From Candidatus Bathyarchaeota archaeon (GTDB taxonomy: Archaea; Thermoproteota; Bathyarchaeia; Bathyarchaeales; DTEX01), in contig JAGTRI010000010.1 of assembly GCA_018397065.1 (NCBI GenBank), forward strand, positions 1-43,213: a stretch of 43,213 nucleotides of DNA, written 5' to 3'. Each line of letters starts with the position of its first letter. The first letter of the stretch is position 1. Below the pieces are notes generated by a model. That model saw only the letters and a list, made by a program, of their open reading frames with translations, searched no databases and was not told where the DNA came from. The translations under genes and the position numbers were made by a program. Below are positions 1 through 8,190 of this stretch, one piece after another.

Positions 1-555
1 TTGTTTATTGGAATTAAGTTGGCGCTTCAGACAACAAATATTGTAATGCTTTTCCTCAGCATACTATTCGGAGCCATAATCGGTGGAGCCATAGATGTGC
101 AAAGCCGACTTGAAAGGCTATGTGACCTTCTTAAGGCCAAAATTAGATCGAAAGACGAAAAGTTCACCGAGGGCATGTTAACTGCTTTTTTGATATTCTG
201 CGTTGGCCCCATGACTATAATAGGCTCCGTTCAGGACGGGTTGAGCGGAGACTCTTCAGTTCTTGTTGCAAAGTCTATTCTTGATGGGTTTGTTTCGGTT
301 TCACTGGCTTCAACATTGGGAATAGGGGTTCTCTTTTCGACAATACCCCTCTTTATCTTTCAAGGCACAATAACGTTGCTGGCGTCGTACTTGTACGCTT
401 TCTTCACTGACAATGTCGTTGTCGAACTTAGCGCGGTGGGCGGAATACTGCTTCTCGGACTGGGAATAAAGTTGCTTGAAATAAAGAACATTGACGTAGC
501 AAACTTGTTGCCTTCGCTATTAATAGTGCCACTAGCCATCAGCATATTACAATGA
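1..555 (+). CDS. DUF554 family membrane protein, 5' truncated
   Basis: Multi-spanning membrane protein of the DUF554 (YdfK-like) family, of unknown function. The visible part opens with a segment rich in I, L, F and G (FLSILFGAIIGGAID) followed by a short charged stretch. Further hydrophobic segments follow, and the family-typical FCVGPMTIIGSVQDG motif sits at about residues 66-80. Family members are usually about 220-240 residues and begin some 40 residues earlier, so the TTG at base 1 is probably internal and the gene starts outside the window. The stop at 553-555 lies 26 nt before the ogg start, so the two may be co-transcribed. The family assignment is from recognised motifs. No transport substrate can be inferred. 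Confidence 0.85.
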   Translation: MFIGIKLALQTTNIVMLFLSILFGAIIGGAIDVQSRLERLCDLLKAKIRSKDEKFTEGMLTAFLIFCVGPMTIIGSVQDGLSGDSSVLVAKSILDGFVSVSLASTLGIGVLFSTIPLFIFQGTITLLASYLYAFFTDNVVVELSAVGGILLLGLGIKLLEIKNIDVANLLPSLLIVPLAISILQ

Positions 556-581
556 CTAAGAAAACTTAACAAGGTGAAAAT

Positions 582-1229
582 GTGCAAAATACGCTGGTTT
601 CTGCCAAAAAACTGCTAGAAGAAATCGAGATGCTCAAGAAAAGTAGCATAAAAAAGGTCGTTGAAACACGGATAAAACAGTTTGAAGAGATGAGAAACAA
701 ATCTGGCAGTGAACTATTCAAGGAACTGGCGTACTGCATTCTATGTGCGAACTTCAACGCGGAACGCAGCATGAACATTCAAAAAGCAATAGATGATGGC
801 TTTCTATGCTGGTCTGAAAAAAGGCTGTCGCAAGAATTGAAAGCTTTAGGGCATCGTTTTCCAAACACTAGGGCCAAATACATCGTTGAGGCCAGAAAAT
901 ACGTGGATAATTTAGAATCAATAATTTCTTCATCCAATAATAAACAGGAACTAAGAGAATGGTTAGCTGCAGAAATTAAAGGCATTGGAATAAAGGAGGC
1001 TAGTCACTTTCTTAGAAACGTAGGTTTTTCAGATTTCGCCATCATCGATTTTCACATAATAAATGTGCTAGTAAAACATAGACTGATTGAAGAGCCTCGT
1101 ACTCTTACAAAGAAAAGGTATCTTGAAATTGAGGAAATGCTGAAGCGCATCGCAGAAAAAGCAGGCCTCAACCTTGCTGAACTTGACCTTTATCTCTGGT
1201 TTATTGAAACGGGCAAAATACTAAAGTAA
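582..1229 (+). CDS. ogg: 8-oxoguanine DNA glycosylase/AP lyase, Ogg2 family
   Basis: Bifunctional base-excision repair enzyme that removes 8-oxoguanine and cuts the abasic site. The 215-residue length is typical of the archaeal Ogg2 family, which lacks the N-terminal domain of eukaryotic OGG1. A helix-hairpin-helix-GPD core is visible: the hairpin KGIGIKEA at about residues 133-140 carries the expected Schiff-base lysine K138, and the activating aspartate is D156 in AIIDFHI. Their spacing of 18 residues matches the Methanocaldococcus enzyme as I recall it. The C terminus ends in a lysine (GKILK), as in family members that recognise the base with the C-terminal residue. The GTG start at 582 follows AAGGTGA at 571-577. 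An ATG at 580 is out of frame and stops after 11 codons. Confidence 0.93.
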   Translation: MQNTLVSAKKLLEEIEMLKKSSIKKVVETRIKQFEEMRNKSGSELFKELAYCILCANFNAERSMNIQKAIDDGFLCWSEKRLSQELKALGHRFPNTRAKYIVEARKYVDNLESIISSSNNKQELREWLAAEIKGIGIKEASHFLRNVGFSDFAIIDFHIINVLVKHRLIEEPRTLTKKRYLEIEEMLKRIAEKAGLNLAELDLYLWFIETGKILK

Positions 1230-1292
1230 CCGTAGTTAAGCTTTAGTTTTATTTTTCGCCAAATCATACTATAATTGTTAGAAGGTGATTCG

Positions 1293-1721
1293 ATGAAGAA
1301 TTTCAGCAGAGAGAATTCTGTTTCAACCCACAAAAGAATGGAAATACTTAACGTAACAAATGTTGTCGCCAAGGCTGTAAAGGAAAGTGGAATAACGAAT
1401 GGGCTGGTTCATGTTTGGGTTCCTCATGCAACAGCAGCGATCGCTTTGAACGAGCATGATTCAGATCTTTGGGACGACATCTTAGAATCTTTTAGTCAAT
1501 TAGTTCCCATCGAAGGAAAATATCGCCACAACGCCAAGTACAGTTGGACAGAAAGTGAACAAAATGCCCATGCGCATATTTTGAACTGCCTGATCAAGCC
1601 TCACGTAACTATACCTCTTGAGAATGGGGGAATGCAGCTTGGAACTTGGCAATCCATCCTCCTTATAGAGATGGATGGACCACGAACAAGACATATAAGA
1701 GTTCAAGTGATGGGCGAATAA
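1293..1721 (+). CDS. YjbQ family protein (UPF0047, secondary thiamine-phosphate synthase-like)
   Basis: Small single-domain protein of the YjbQ/UPF0047 family (142 residues). Bacterial members have been reported to carry weak thiamine-phosphate synthase activity, but the physiological role is not settled. Family hallmarks are visible: HVWVPHATAAIALNE near the N terminus, then a histidine-containing stretch (NAHAHILNCLIKPHVTIPLENG), and near the end GTWQSILLIEMDGPRTR. I chose ATG 1293 over the longer TTG at 1275 because GAAGGTGATT at 1281-1290 is a good ribosome-binding site for it, and the extra N-terminal residues are not family-like. It stands alone and converges on thyA. Confidence 0.9.
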   Translation: MKNFSRENSVSTHKRMEILNVTNVVAKAVKESGITNGLVHVWVPHATAAIALNEHDSDLWDDILESFSQLVPIEGKYRHNAKYSWTESEQNAHAHILNCLIKPHVTIPLENGGMQLGTWQSILLIEMDGPRTRHIRVQVMGE

Positions 1722-1732
1722 GTACTCAGTAT

Positions 1733-2422
1733 TTAGTGAGACCGCCTTTCAATTACGCGTTTAAAATGTACCACATCACTATAGGTTTTTTCATAGATGT
1801 GGGCGCTATTTGTAAAGTCTAAGTATGGGCCAACCTTTACTTTTAGGTGTTCAGCAACCATTTTTTGAAGTTCGGTAAGTGCAAGCATGTTCATGTGCAT
1901 GGCTCTGAATATGTCTCGGCTTCGCCAAGTTGTGTGAAAAACAAGTTTCATGTCTCTTATTGTACACCAAACTCTTTGCAAACAAGGAGGAGAGTCCACG
2001 TTCACGTCCTTTTCTGGATCCCACGTTATTGCCTGTGCTCTTCTCGAAAAACTTGCCTGTTGTAGCTTGCTTATTATATACTCAATTTGGTTGATTGCTT
2101 TGGGCGGGTAACAGAACAATCTCTCATGATAAGTATAGTGTATTTTGCCCTCCTTAACTGCGTTGTCAAGTGTTCCTCGAAGAACCTCATCATAGTATTT
2201 CCAAAGTGATTCTCTTATGGCAACAAGCAAATCGCCTCTGTGTATTCTAGGCTCAGCGAAAGGCTCCTCAACAACCACGAGGAGACCTAAAAGTTCCTTC
2301 GACATTTCGCCATACTCAGTTGGAACGTTTGCTCCCTTGTTCCAACATTCTAAAACAGCCTTTTCCCATGCTTCCGAAACTGTTCTAGCTTTGATAGTTA
2401 CGCCAATGTGTCCCTCAACCAT
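1733..2422 (-). CDS. thyA: thymidylate synthase, methanogen/archaeal type
   Basis: Makes dTMP from dUMP. The family is the archaeal ThyA type, for which a pterin C1 donor of the methanopterin class is presumed. Motifs seen: the nucleophile loop DSPPCLQRVWC with catalytic C147, the phosphate-binding RSRD at 167-170, and the C-terminal D-F-T-N-S-A-H-I-Y signature at 202-210 corresponding to the D-x-H-x-Y motif of classical synthases. The 229-residue length is shorter than bacterial ThyA (about 264). No thyX is seen in the window. Start ATG 2422 has a good upstream element (see 2426-2438), and it is transcribed divergently from hsp20. dCMP hydroxymethylase is a related alternative, but the order of motifs favours ThyA. 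Confidence 0.9.
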   Translation of the reverse strand: MVEGHIGVTIKARTVSEAWEKAVLECWNKGANVPTEYGEMSKELLGLLVVVEEPFAEPRIHRGDLLVAIRESLWKYYDEVLRGTLDNAVKEGKIHYTYHERLFCYPPKAINQIEYIISKLQQASFSRRAQAITWDPEKDVNVDSPPCLQRVWCTIRDMKLVFHTTWRSRDIFRAMHMNMLALTELQKMVAEHLKVKVGPYLDFTNSAHIYEKTYSDVVHFKRVIERRSH

Positions 2423-2425
2423 TGT

Positions 2426-2438
2426 GGATCACTGATCC
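2426..2438 (-). promoter_or_regulatory. thyA extended Shine-Dalgarno within a perfect inverted repeat
   Basis: Read on the minus strand, GGATCAGTGATCC lies 3 nt before the thyA ATG. Its right half, GTGATCC, matches the extended archaeal anti-16S complement (GGAGGTGATCC). The left half can pair with the right half (GGAT with ATCC, 5-nt loop), which could mask the site. The palindrome and the match are seen. Any regulatory effect is inference. Confidence 0.45.
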
Positions 2439-2500
2439 TTTCCTAATGATTGAACGATTACACATAAATCGTTTTGGCCAGTTTTCTGAAATTCGATACG

Positions 2501-2511
2501 TTTTTAAATTA
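2501..2511 (+). promoter_or_regulatory. TATA box of hsp20
   Basis: TTTTTAAATTA is a strong archaeal TATA element. Its centre is about 25 nt upstream of base 2531, so the predicted transcript would begin at or very near the TTG at 2530 and be practically leaderless. A heat-shock regulator site is not recognisable. Confidence 0.6.
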
Positions 2512-2529
2512 TGGATTCTAAGCTGATGT

Positions 2530-3141
2530 TTGGCGATATGTTTGTCAGAAGACGAAGAAGATAGATGGATTAGACGAAGAAGATGGCCATTCTTCAGAGG
2601 TTTTTTCCCTGACGATTTTGACGATGTCTTTAGGCAAATGGACGAAATGATACAAAAAGAGTTTGAAGAACTGACAAAAAAGGTCCCTAGAAACCTAATT
2701 CGCGAAAGAACCTTGCCCGACGGCTCCAAAGTTAATGAGTGGGGACCCTTCGTTTACGGATACAGTGTAACGATTGGGCCAAATGGAAAACCTCAAATTA
2801 GGGAATTTGGCAATGTTAAGCCTGAAGCTAAATTTGGAAAACCCCAATTGAACATTAGGGAAGAAAGAGAACCCCTAGTTGACATTATACCTACAGACGG
2901 GGAAATTCGGGTCATAGCGGAGCTTCCGGGAGTCGAAAAGAAAGATATTAAGCTTCATGGAACAGAGAGAAGTTTAACAATATCAGTTGATGTCCCTCAA
3001 CGGAAATACTACAAGGAAATAGAGCTTCCCTCAAAGGTTGACCCGAAAAATGCCCGTTCGTCCTACAGGAATGGAGTTTTAGAGGTTATAATGAAAAAGA
3101 CAGAAGAAAAACATGAAGGACACCCTATACAAATCGAATAG
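2530..3141 (+). CDS. hsp20: small heat-shock protein, Hsp20/alpha-crystallin family
   Basis: ATP-independent holdase chaperone of the cytoplasm. The alpha-crystallin domain covers about residues 112-192, from REEREPLVDIIPTDGEIRVIAELPG to NGVLEVIMKK (the conserved GVL motif). The last residues contain the I-x-I oligomerisation motif (IQI). The N-terminal 110 residues are long for the family and include a G/P/N-rich segment (GPFVYGYSVTIGPNGKPQIREFG) seen in other archaeal members. No in-frame ATG exists before residue 38: TTG 2530 and TTG 2542 are the only reasonable starts. An out-of-frame ATG at 2538 reads M-F-V-R5 and stops after eight codons. A 13-bp direct repeat (2550-2562 and 2572-2584) suggests the start region was altered (see findings). 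Confidence 0.92.
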   Translation: MAICLSEDEEDRWIRRRRWPFFRGFFPDDFDDVFRQMDEMIQKEFEELTKKVPRNLIRERTLPDGSKVNEWGPFVYGYSVTIGPNGKPQIREFGNVKPEAKFGKPQLNIREEREPLVDIIPTDGEIRVIAELPGVEKKDIKLHGTERSLTISVDVPQRKYYKEIELPSKVDPKNARSSYRNGVLEVIMKKTEEKHEGHPIQIE

Positions 3142-3235
3142 AAGACTAAAGAATCTTAATGTACTGTTAATTCTATAAATACATTTCATGAGCTCAAAAT
3201 TTTTTGCAGGTTTGTTTCAAACATTTTTCCTTATG

Positions 3236-4980
3236 TTACCGCGTGATTGGAAGAGTAATTTGAACAGTCGTTCCTTTTCCTTCCTTACTTTCTTTTGCAA
3301 TTTTGCCTCCATGCGCCTCAACAATGCGTTTGCTTATTGCAACACCAAGCCCAATTCCCTTCGCCTTTGTAGTAAAGAAGGGGTTACCTACATTCTCAAC
3401 AATATCCGCTGCCATACCAATACCTGAATCCGAAAACTCAAATTCAACGTTTTGATCCTTTTCTTTGCTATTTACAGTTATTTTTCCACCATTCGGCATT
3501 GCTTCAATGGCGTTCTTGATGATGTTTGCGAAAACTCTTTTCATTTTTTCAGAATCAACCTTAATTTTAGGGTTATCTTGAGTCAGATTTATTAATTGAA
3601 CGCTTTTCGGAATTTCGATTTCTGACAACGTTTCCTGCAAAATAAGTTTTGGTGTGGTTTCTTCAAGCTTAAGAAGCATTACTTTTGAATAATCTAAAAG
3701 CTCATTAACTATTTTATCCGCATATTTGACACTTTTTTCAATGATTTCAAGAGTCTCAATCGATTTTTTATTCAATTTTCCTTCCAATCTTTGCCTTAGA
3801 AGGTAAGTAGCCCCTATTATGGTCATTAATGGATTTCTGAGGTCATGTCCGACCATTGTTGCAGCTTGGCCAACAATTGCAAGCCGTTCAAGTTTAGCTT
3901 GCTCTAACTGCTTTGTGCTCTCATTGATCTCTTGTTGCATATGTTCGATTGATTCAAGCATATTGTTTATTTCAGCAGCAACGGCAGAAACTTCGTCATT
4001 ACCTTTCATGTTTATTCGTGCTGAGATTTCGCCTTTTTTAGCAATATTAGTCACCTCCATACTTAATCTTTTTAATGGAGATAATATGGATCTCTCAAAG
4101 ACAATGGCACTTGATACTACAAAAACAAAATTTATCGCAAAAATATAGTAACAAAACATGTTTATGACGTTAAGCCCATGATTGTATATTTCTCTTTAAA
4201 GCTCTACCTTCAATAGAAGAATTGGTTGTCCAAAAATGTCTCTTATCAATGTGTAACCTGCAACAATCTTAGAGTCTAAGGGTTGAACAAAAAATGGATC
4301 TTCTTCAGAAATGTGAGATAATGCTGTTTGAAAATCCTCAGGTAAAGTTGAATCATCCAGTCTTTTCATCATTATTGAAAGATGTGTTTGCTGAGCAAGA
4401 CGTGTAATTTGCGTTGAGTCATAATATCGCCCAATAATCAAGGTTCCTTGAATTGGTCCTTCATCATAACTGGTTAAAATGGGTCTAGAAACTATAAGCA
4501 TAGGATCTTCAGAAGTAAGAATTAACCCCTTTACACCATTTGTTTCGTTACTAGCATTTAGAATGGTGCCATTTACATTAATTTTTTCCAGAATGCTGTT
4601 AGGTATAGGTTCCTCGGTCATTGTGTGCAGATCGAAGGCTTTGCCGTACAAAGTTTCCCGCGGCGTTAAAAAACAACATAAGGTTAAGTTTCGAATTGAT
4701 AAAAGTCTCATCCACAAGATTAGTTTGAATATAATTTGGATTTGCATTTTGAACAAAATTATAGGTGTCATCCCAACTTGCCCAGTCATGAAAAAATGTC
4801 GAAATTCTCAGCATCATCAAAAATAGCGCTAAGAACTCTTTTAATATTTTTAGCTGTTATTCCGGTTTCCAAATCAATAAAACCATTAAGCAAAATATTA
4901 TAGGAGACATAAAAGAAAATAACTATGGAAAGAATGCCTGCTATTCCACCTATAAGAAATGCTTTAACGTATAGTTTGAT
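3236..4980 (-). pseudogene. CHASE4-HAMP-histidine kinase, decayed
   Basis: Remains of a membrane sensor histidine kinase spread over three frames. From the 5' end: SD AAGGAGGG (4994-4987), then ATC where ATG is expected (4980), a first membrane segment (VKAFLIGGIAGILSIVIFF), and a frame shift at a T-run near 4795. A CHASE4 sensor follows, with HDWASWDDTYNF. A second frame shift lies near 4645, between FFNAAGNF and YGKAFDLHT. An in-frame TAA at 4198-4196 stands directly before REIYNHG, where homologues read through into the second membrane helix. The downstream half is intact: HAMP, H-box VGHDLRNPL, N-box NIIKNAIEAM, G1 DSGIGM, F/G2 region PFFTTKAKGIGLG. No response regulator lies nearby. Independent restart at 4159 giving a HAMP-kinase of 307 residues is possible. 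Confidence 0.85.
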
Positions 4981-5315
4981 ATTTTTCCCTCCTTAAATCG
5001 TCCTAAAACATGAATTTCTGTACGCGAGCAATAGAAACCACTTGTTTTTGACAGCGCATAGGACGAGTTTGTGTGGAGAGTCAACTATCAATTGGTTTAA
5101 CCGGCTATTTGTTTTAGATCTTGTTTCTATAATTTTTCAAGCGCAATATTCATGAAAAACACATAAATAATAAAACTATTATGAATGGATAATCCATGTT
5201 TCTTTATTACCAAAAACGTCTTCAGTTCTAAGTACTACACAACAGATTAACTCAGCACAAAATCTTAATGTTCACCTCGGAAAAATTCCTCTGAAAAAGA
5301 CATGTTTAATAAAAC
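4981..5315. other. intergenic region between the kinase pseudogene and nreA
   Basis: About 335 bp, AT-rich, with no convincing gene or RNA. It carries the divergent promoters. A perfect 13-bp palindrome (ATGGATAATCCAT) sits at 5185-5197, and a TATA-like TTTAATAAA at about 5305 would place a transcription start near 5330. Confidence 0.5.
5185..5197. promoter_or_regulatory. perfect inverted repeat ATGGAT-A-ATCCAT
   Basis: A 6+1+6 perfect palindrome in an AT-rich promoter region, about 120 nt upstream of nreA. It may be a regulator site. The loop is too short for a useful RNA hairpin. No protein can be assigned. Confidence 0.3.
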
Positions 5316-6716
5316 TTGTTCACTATATACTTATTAATTCCAAGTGAAGAAAATTTGCCATCCCTAAACAAAAGACTCATTAAGAAAGTGAAAAGGCAAG
5401 TTCCATGGGTAGAACACATTATAAACAACGAGAAAACTGCTGGAGACCTTAATGTCGACTCATCAGCCCTTAAAATTCAAACACATGAAGGAAGCCTTTG
5501 CATCATTTGCCGAGGAAACAGAATGCTATGCGGGAAGTCCCGTTGCTCAGCTATTCTAAAACTGTACTCCCTTTTGAAAACTGAAAAAATTGTTAACTCA
5601 GAAAGATTGGTTGGTTCTTCTCCCCCTGGAGTTTTCATTGGCCGCATGGGTTATCCGCACGTTTATGCTGGTCCTTTGGTTCCTCCGGTTCTTGGCGACA
5701 CATCGGTATACGATGCTCCTGAACAGTGGCTTGGGAAAACGGTTGACGAAATTATCGGATTTAGGACAAACCTTGTTCGGGCGAAATTTCGAGTTAATGT
5801 TACAAAGCCCTTTCAAAATCAAAATTTTGTAGAAAAAACTCTTGAGATTACGATGGCAAAAGAACCAGTTGAAACTGAAGTTGTCTTCAAAAATAAGCCT
5901 TCAGGTAATCTACTGCTGGACGGGGAAGTTCAACCTATGGGACCGTCAGCGGTAGTGCGGAACATGGAAATTGAGACAGCTAAATTTGATTCTAAAATTG
6001 AAAAGGCCTATGGAGATGGTGACTTAAGAGCTGAAGAGGCAGTCATGCAACTTTTCAAAAACGGGGTGTCTGTTTCAAAGATTCAACGTGCCTTCAGTGT
6101 TGGAGCTTTCGGGCTTAAAAACCAGAGACGAATAGTTCCAACAAGATGGAGCATAACAGCTGTGGACTCCGCAATATCAAGAGACTTGATTGATGAGCAG
6201 GTTAAAGGAAAACCAATTATTAATGAGTACATGATCTACGAGTTCAACTATCTTGGTAACAGATTTCTGGTGTTGCTGACTCCATCCAGCTGGAGATACG
6301 AGTGGATAGAGGCATGGTATCCAGGCACAGTGTGGAACCCTAAAAGCCAAAACATAGCCATGGGTGCAGACTGGGAAGGATATCACGGTCGAAAAACTTA
6401 CGCCTCAATCGGAGGCTGCTACTACGCTGTTCGGCTAGCTGTAGCTGAGTTTTTGTCTAAAATTGGAAGACAAGCTGGCGTCATAGCTATGCGGGAAATT
6501 TATCCAAGCTTCATCGTGCCTTTAGGCGTGTGGATTAACCGCGAAAGCGTAAGGGAGGCTTTCAAAAATGAACCAAGCAATTACAGCAGCCTTAAGGATG
6601 CTTTAGACCACGTTAGATCAAGGTTTGCAGTCAGCCTAGACAATTGGATTCAGACAAGCACACTTCTTAAAGACTTTTTGTATCAGGAAAGATTAACGAA
6701 GTATTTGAGAAAATAA
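5316..6716 (+). CDS. nreA: archaeal DNA repair protein, Nre family
   Basis: Member of the archaeal Nre (UPF0095) family. It is implicated in DNA-damage tolerance, and haloarchaeal work links it to PCNA. Visible: an N-terminal zinc site C62-x2-C65-x6-C72-x4-C77 in CIICRGNRMLCGKSRC, followed by the highly conserved PPGVFIGRMGYPHVYAGPLVPP. The rest is the long family-specific domain with the YPSFIVPLGVWINR region. The last residues, QERLTKYL, resemble the PCNA-interacting peptide expected at this end, though the two aromatic positions are only half filled. The start is uncertain: TTG 5316, TTG 5355 and GTG 5388 are in frame and no ATG precedes residue 70. Many relatives begin close to the zinc site, so the first 25-60 residues may not be translated. 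Confidence 0.9.
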   Translation: MFTIYLLIPSEENLPSLNKRLIKKVKRQVPWVEHIINNEKTAGDLNVDSSALKIQTHEGSLCIICRGNRMLCGKSRCSAILKLYSLLKTEKIVNSERLVGSSPPGVFIGRMGYPHVYAGPLVPPVLGDTSVYDAPEQWLGKTVDEIIGFRTNLVRAKFRVNVTKPFQNQNFVEKTLEITMAKEPVETEVVFKNKPSGNLLLDGEVQPMGPSAVVRNMEIETAKFDSKIEKAYGDGDLRAEEAVMQLFKNGVSVSKIQRAFSVGAFGLKNQRRIVPTRWSITAVDSAISRDLIDEQVKGKPIINEYMIYEFNYLGNRFLVLLTPSSWRYEWIEAWYPGTVWNPKSQNIAMGADWEGYHGRKTYASIGGCYYAVRLAVAEFLSKIGRQAGVIAMREIYPSFIVPLGVWINRESVREAFKNEPSNYSSLKDALDHVRSRFAVSLDNWIQTSTLLKDFLYQERLTKYLRK

Positions 6717-6778
6717 ATCTCCATAAGGCTGAAAGAGAAAAAAGGTTGTTTGATAGTTTGCTTCATGTGTTTTGATTT

Positions 6779-8011
6779 TCAGATTTTGGCTATTCCCTTC
6801 AGCAGCTCCTTCATCAACACTTCAGAGGCGTTTTTTCCTTCCTTTTCCTTTATTTTATGTGCATATTTCTTGAATTCTTCAAGTGTAACGGGTTTTCTTC
6901 CTTTTTTCTGAGATAGGTAGGCTGACTGTACAACAGCTGTGGTTTCCGTCCCAATTTTTTCATCACATACAGGTTTGACGTTATTCAGCACACAGTTGCA
7001 CATGTTCCTAATTTCGCCGGCGAACCCCTGAGTCCAAGATATCCTGCCCAAATTAATTTCTCTTTTCGCTCCAAACGCGTCTGTTATTTCAAGTATCGTC
7101 TCTCCTTCTTTATATGTTGGTTTTATAGTACCGTTGGTTCCAATAATAATTGTGTCTAAAGAGTCGCGATGGCTCCACGAGCCTTCCACATGCGCTGTCG
7201 ACCATTTTCCTTCACTATCCTCGAACCGTATCAAGATGTGAGCGTCGTCCTCCACTTCGAAAGGTTTGAACATACCTTGAAGAATCCTCGTCTTCATCCT
7301 TATACAGATGCCATATGGGTCAGCTGCCTTCACGATCGTTGGGTTCTTGTTGAATCCGCTTAGGTACCAAGACGTAGTTATTGCATGAACACCATTATCT
7401 AAAAGTGCACCGCCCCCTGCAATGTCAGGGTTCCAAAACCAAGAAGCCCATTCTGGCCCTCCGTGTGCTGTGGCAACGAAGACCAATTGGTTTTCACCTA
7501 TGGCTCCACTTTCTATAATCTTCTTTGCATTGTACCAGAAGGGATCATATAACCAGTTTTCGTTGTGCTGATAGAGTTTTCCACTTTTCTCAACAGCCTC
7601 AGCGACATCAAGGCATTCCAAGTATGTTCGAGCCATCGGTTTTTCACACATAACATTAACGCCTTGGTTCAATGCTGCGATCGCGGTCAAGCTGTGATAT
7701 TTGGTTGGTGTACAGATGTCGATTAAATCAAGTTCTTCTTTTGACATCATCTCTGAAATGTCTGAGTAAATTTTGAGATTTTCAGCGTCTTCTCTCAGTT
7801 GCATAGCTCGCTCAGCATTTCCGCTTTCTTCAGCCTTCTGCGCCCTTTCTAAGTAAAGATCTTTAGTTTTTCTTTCGGCTGAGACTAAAACATCTTTGGA
7901 AACATCACATAGGCTGACAAGATGCGCCTCGTAAATGTCTGGATAAGCAGGAAGGTGAGCACCTTGAAAGATGCCGCCTGAACCTACAACTCCCACTTTA
8001 ACTCTTTTCAT
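6779..8011 (-). CDS. Gfo/Idh/MocA family oxidoreductase
   Basis: NAD(P)-dependent sugar or cyclitol dehydrogenase, substrate unknown. The N-terminal Rossmann fold is shown by VGVVGSGGIFQGAHLPAY. The conserved EKP motif (CEKPMA) is followed by HNENWLYDPFWYNAKKI, and the C-terminal substrate domain contains GGGALLDNGVHAI with the active-site histidine region. From ATG 8011 the protein has 410 residues. A TTG at 8047 would add 12 residues, but TGTGAC just before 8011 and the immediate start of the Rossmann strand favour 8011. It stands alone, converging on nreA. A second family member of the same length lies at 23846-25078, and the two may share a theme of modified-sugar oxidation. Confidence 0.88.
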   Translation of the reverse strand: MKRVKVGVVGSGGIFQGAHLPAYPDIYEAHLVSLCDVSKDVLVSAERKTKDLYLERAQKAEESGNAERAMQLREDAENLKIYSDISEMMSKEELDLIDICTPTKYHSLTAIAALNQGVNVMCEKPMARTYLECLDVAEAVEKSGKLYQHNENWLYDPFWYNAKKIIESGAIGENQLVFVATAHGGPEWASWFWNPDIAGGGALLDNGVHAITTSWYLSGFNKNPTIVKAADPYGICIRMKTRILQGMFKPFEVEDDAHILIRFEDSEGKWSTAHVEGSWSHRDSLDTIIIGTNGTIKPTYKEGETILEITDAFGAKREINLGRISWTQGFAGEIRNMCNCVLNNVKPVCDEKIGTETTAVVQSAYLSQKKGRKPVTLEEFKKYAHKIKEKEGKNASEVLMKELLKGIAKI

Positions 8012-8083
8012 TTTCGTCACATCCAAATCATATCGTATTTCTTTCAATACCTACAGTGGTATTAAGCTTTCTCGTAACCAAAA

Positions 8084-8096
8084 GTATGAAACATAC
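8084..8096. promoter_or_regulatory. inverted repeat GTATG-AAA-CATAC
   Basis: Perfect 5+3+5 inverted repeat between the divergent oxidoreductase and ABC ATPase genes, about 45 nt upstream of the ATPase TATA box. It resembles a small repressor site. The PadR encoded 3 kb away is one candidate, but the core differs from the padR palindrome. Confidence 0.3.
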
Positions 8097-8137
8097 CAAA
8101 AGTTGTAGAAGAGACTCTTGAGAGGTTTAAAGAGTAG

Positions 8138-8147
8138 TTTTATAAGG
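8138..8147 (+). promoter_or_regulatory. TATA box of the first ABC ATPase
   Basis: TTTTATAAGG with its centre near 8142 predicts transcription from about 8168. That is just before the GGAGG at 8178-8182, which in turn points to a translation start near 8189-8192 rather than at ATG 8242. Confidence 0.55.
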
Positions 8148-8190
8148 TAGTTTTTGATTATTACTTTTATTCCAATCGGAGGAATGGCTT

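Noticed and set aside
2538-2564. Eight-codon leader peptide before hsp20
   Set aside because: The ATG reading M-F-V-R5 overlaps the hsp20 start and is better explained by the 22-bp duplication than by a translated leader. It is kept only as part of that finding.
4196-4198. Read-through or recoding of the in-frame stop in the histidine kinase
   Set aside because: The codon is TAA, not TAG (pyrrolysine) or TGA (selenocysteine), and the same gene has two frame shifts and no start codon. Decay is the simpler reading.
4981-5315. tRNA or other structured RNA gene
   Set aside because: No cloverleaf, no T-loop GTTCRA signature in context and no box C/D pair could be seen here or in the other long gaps.
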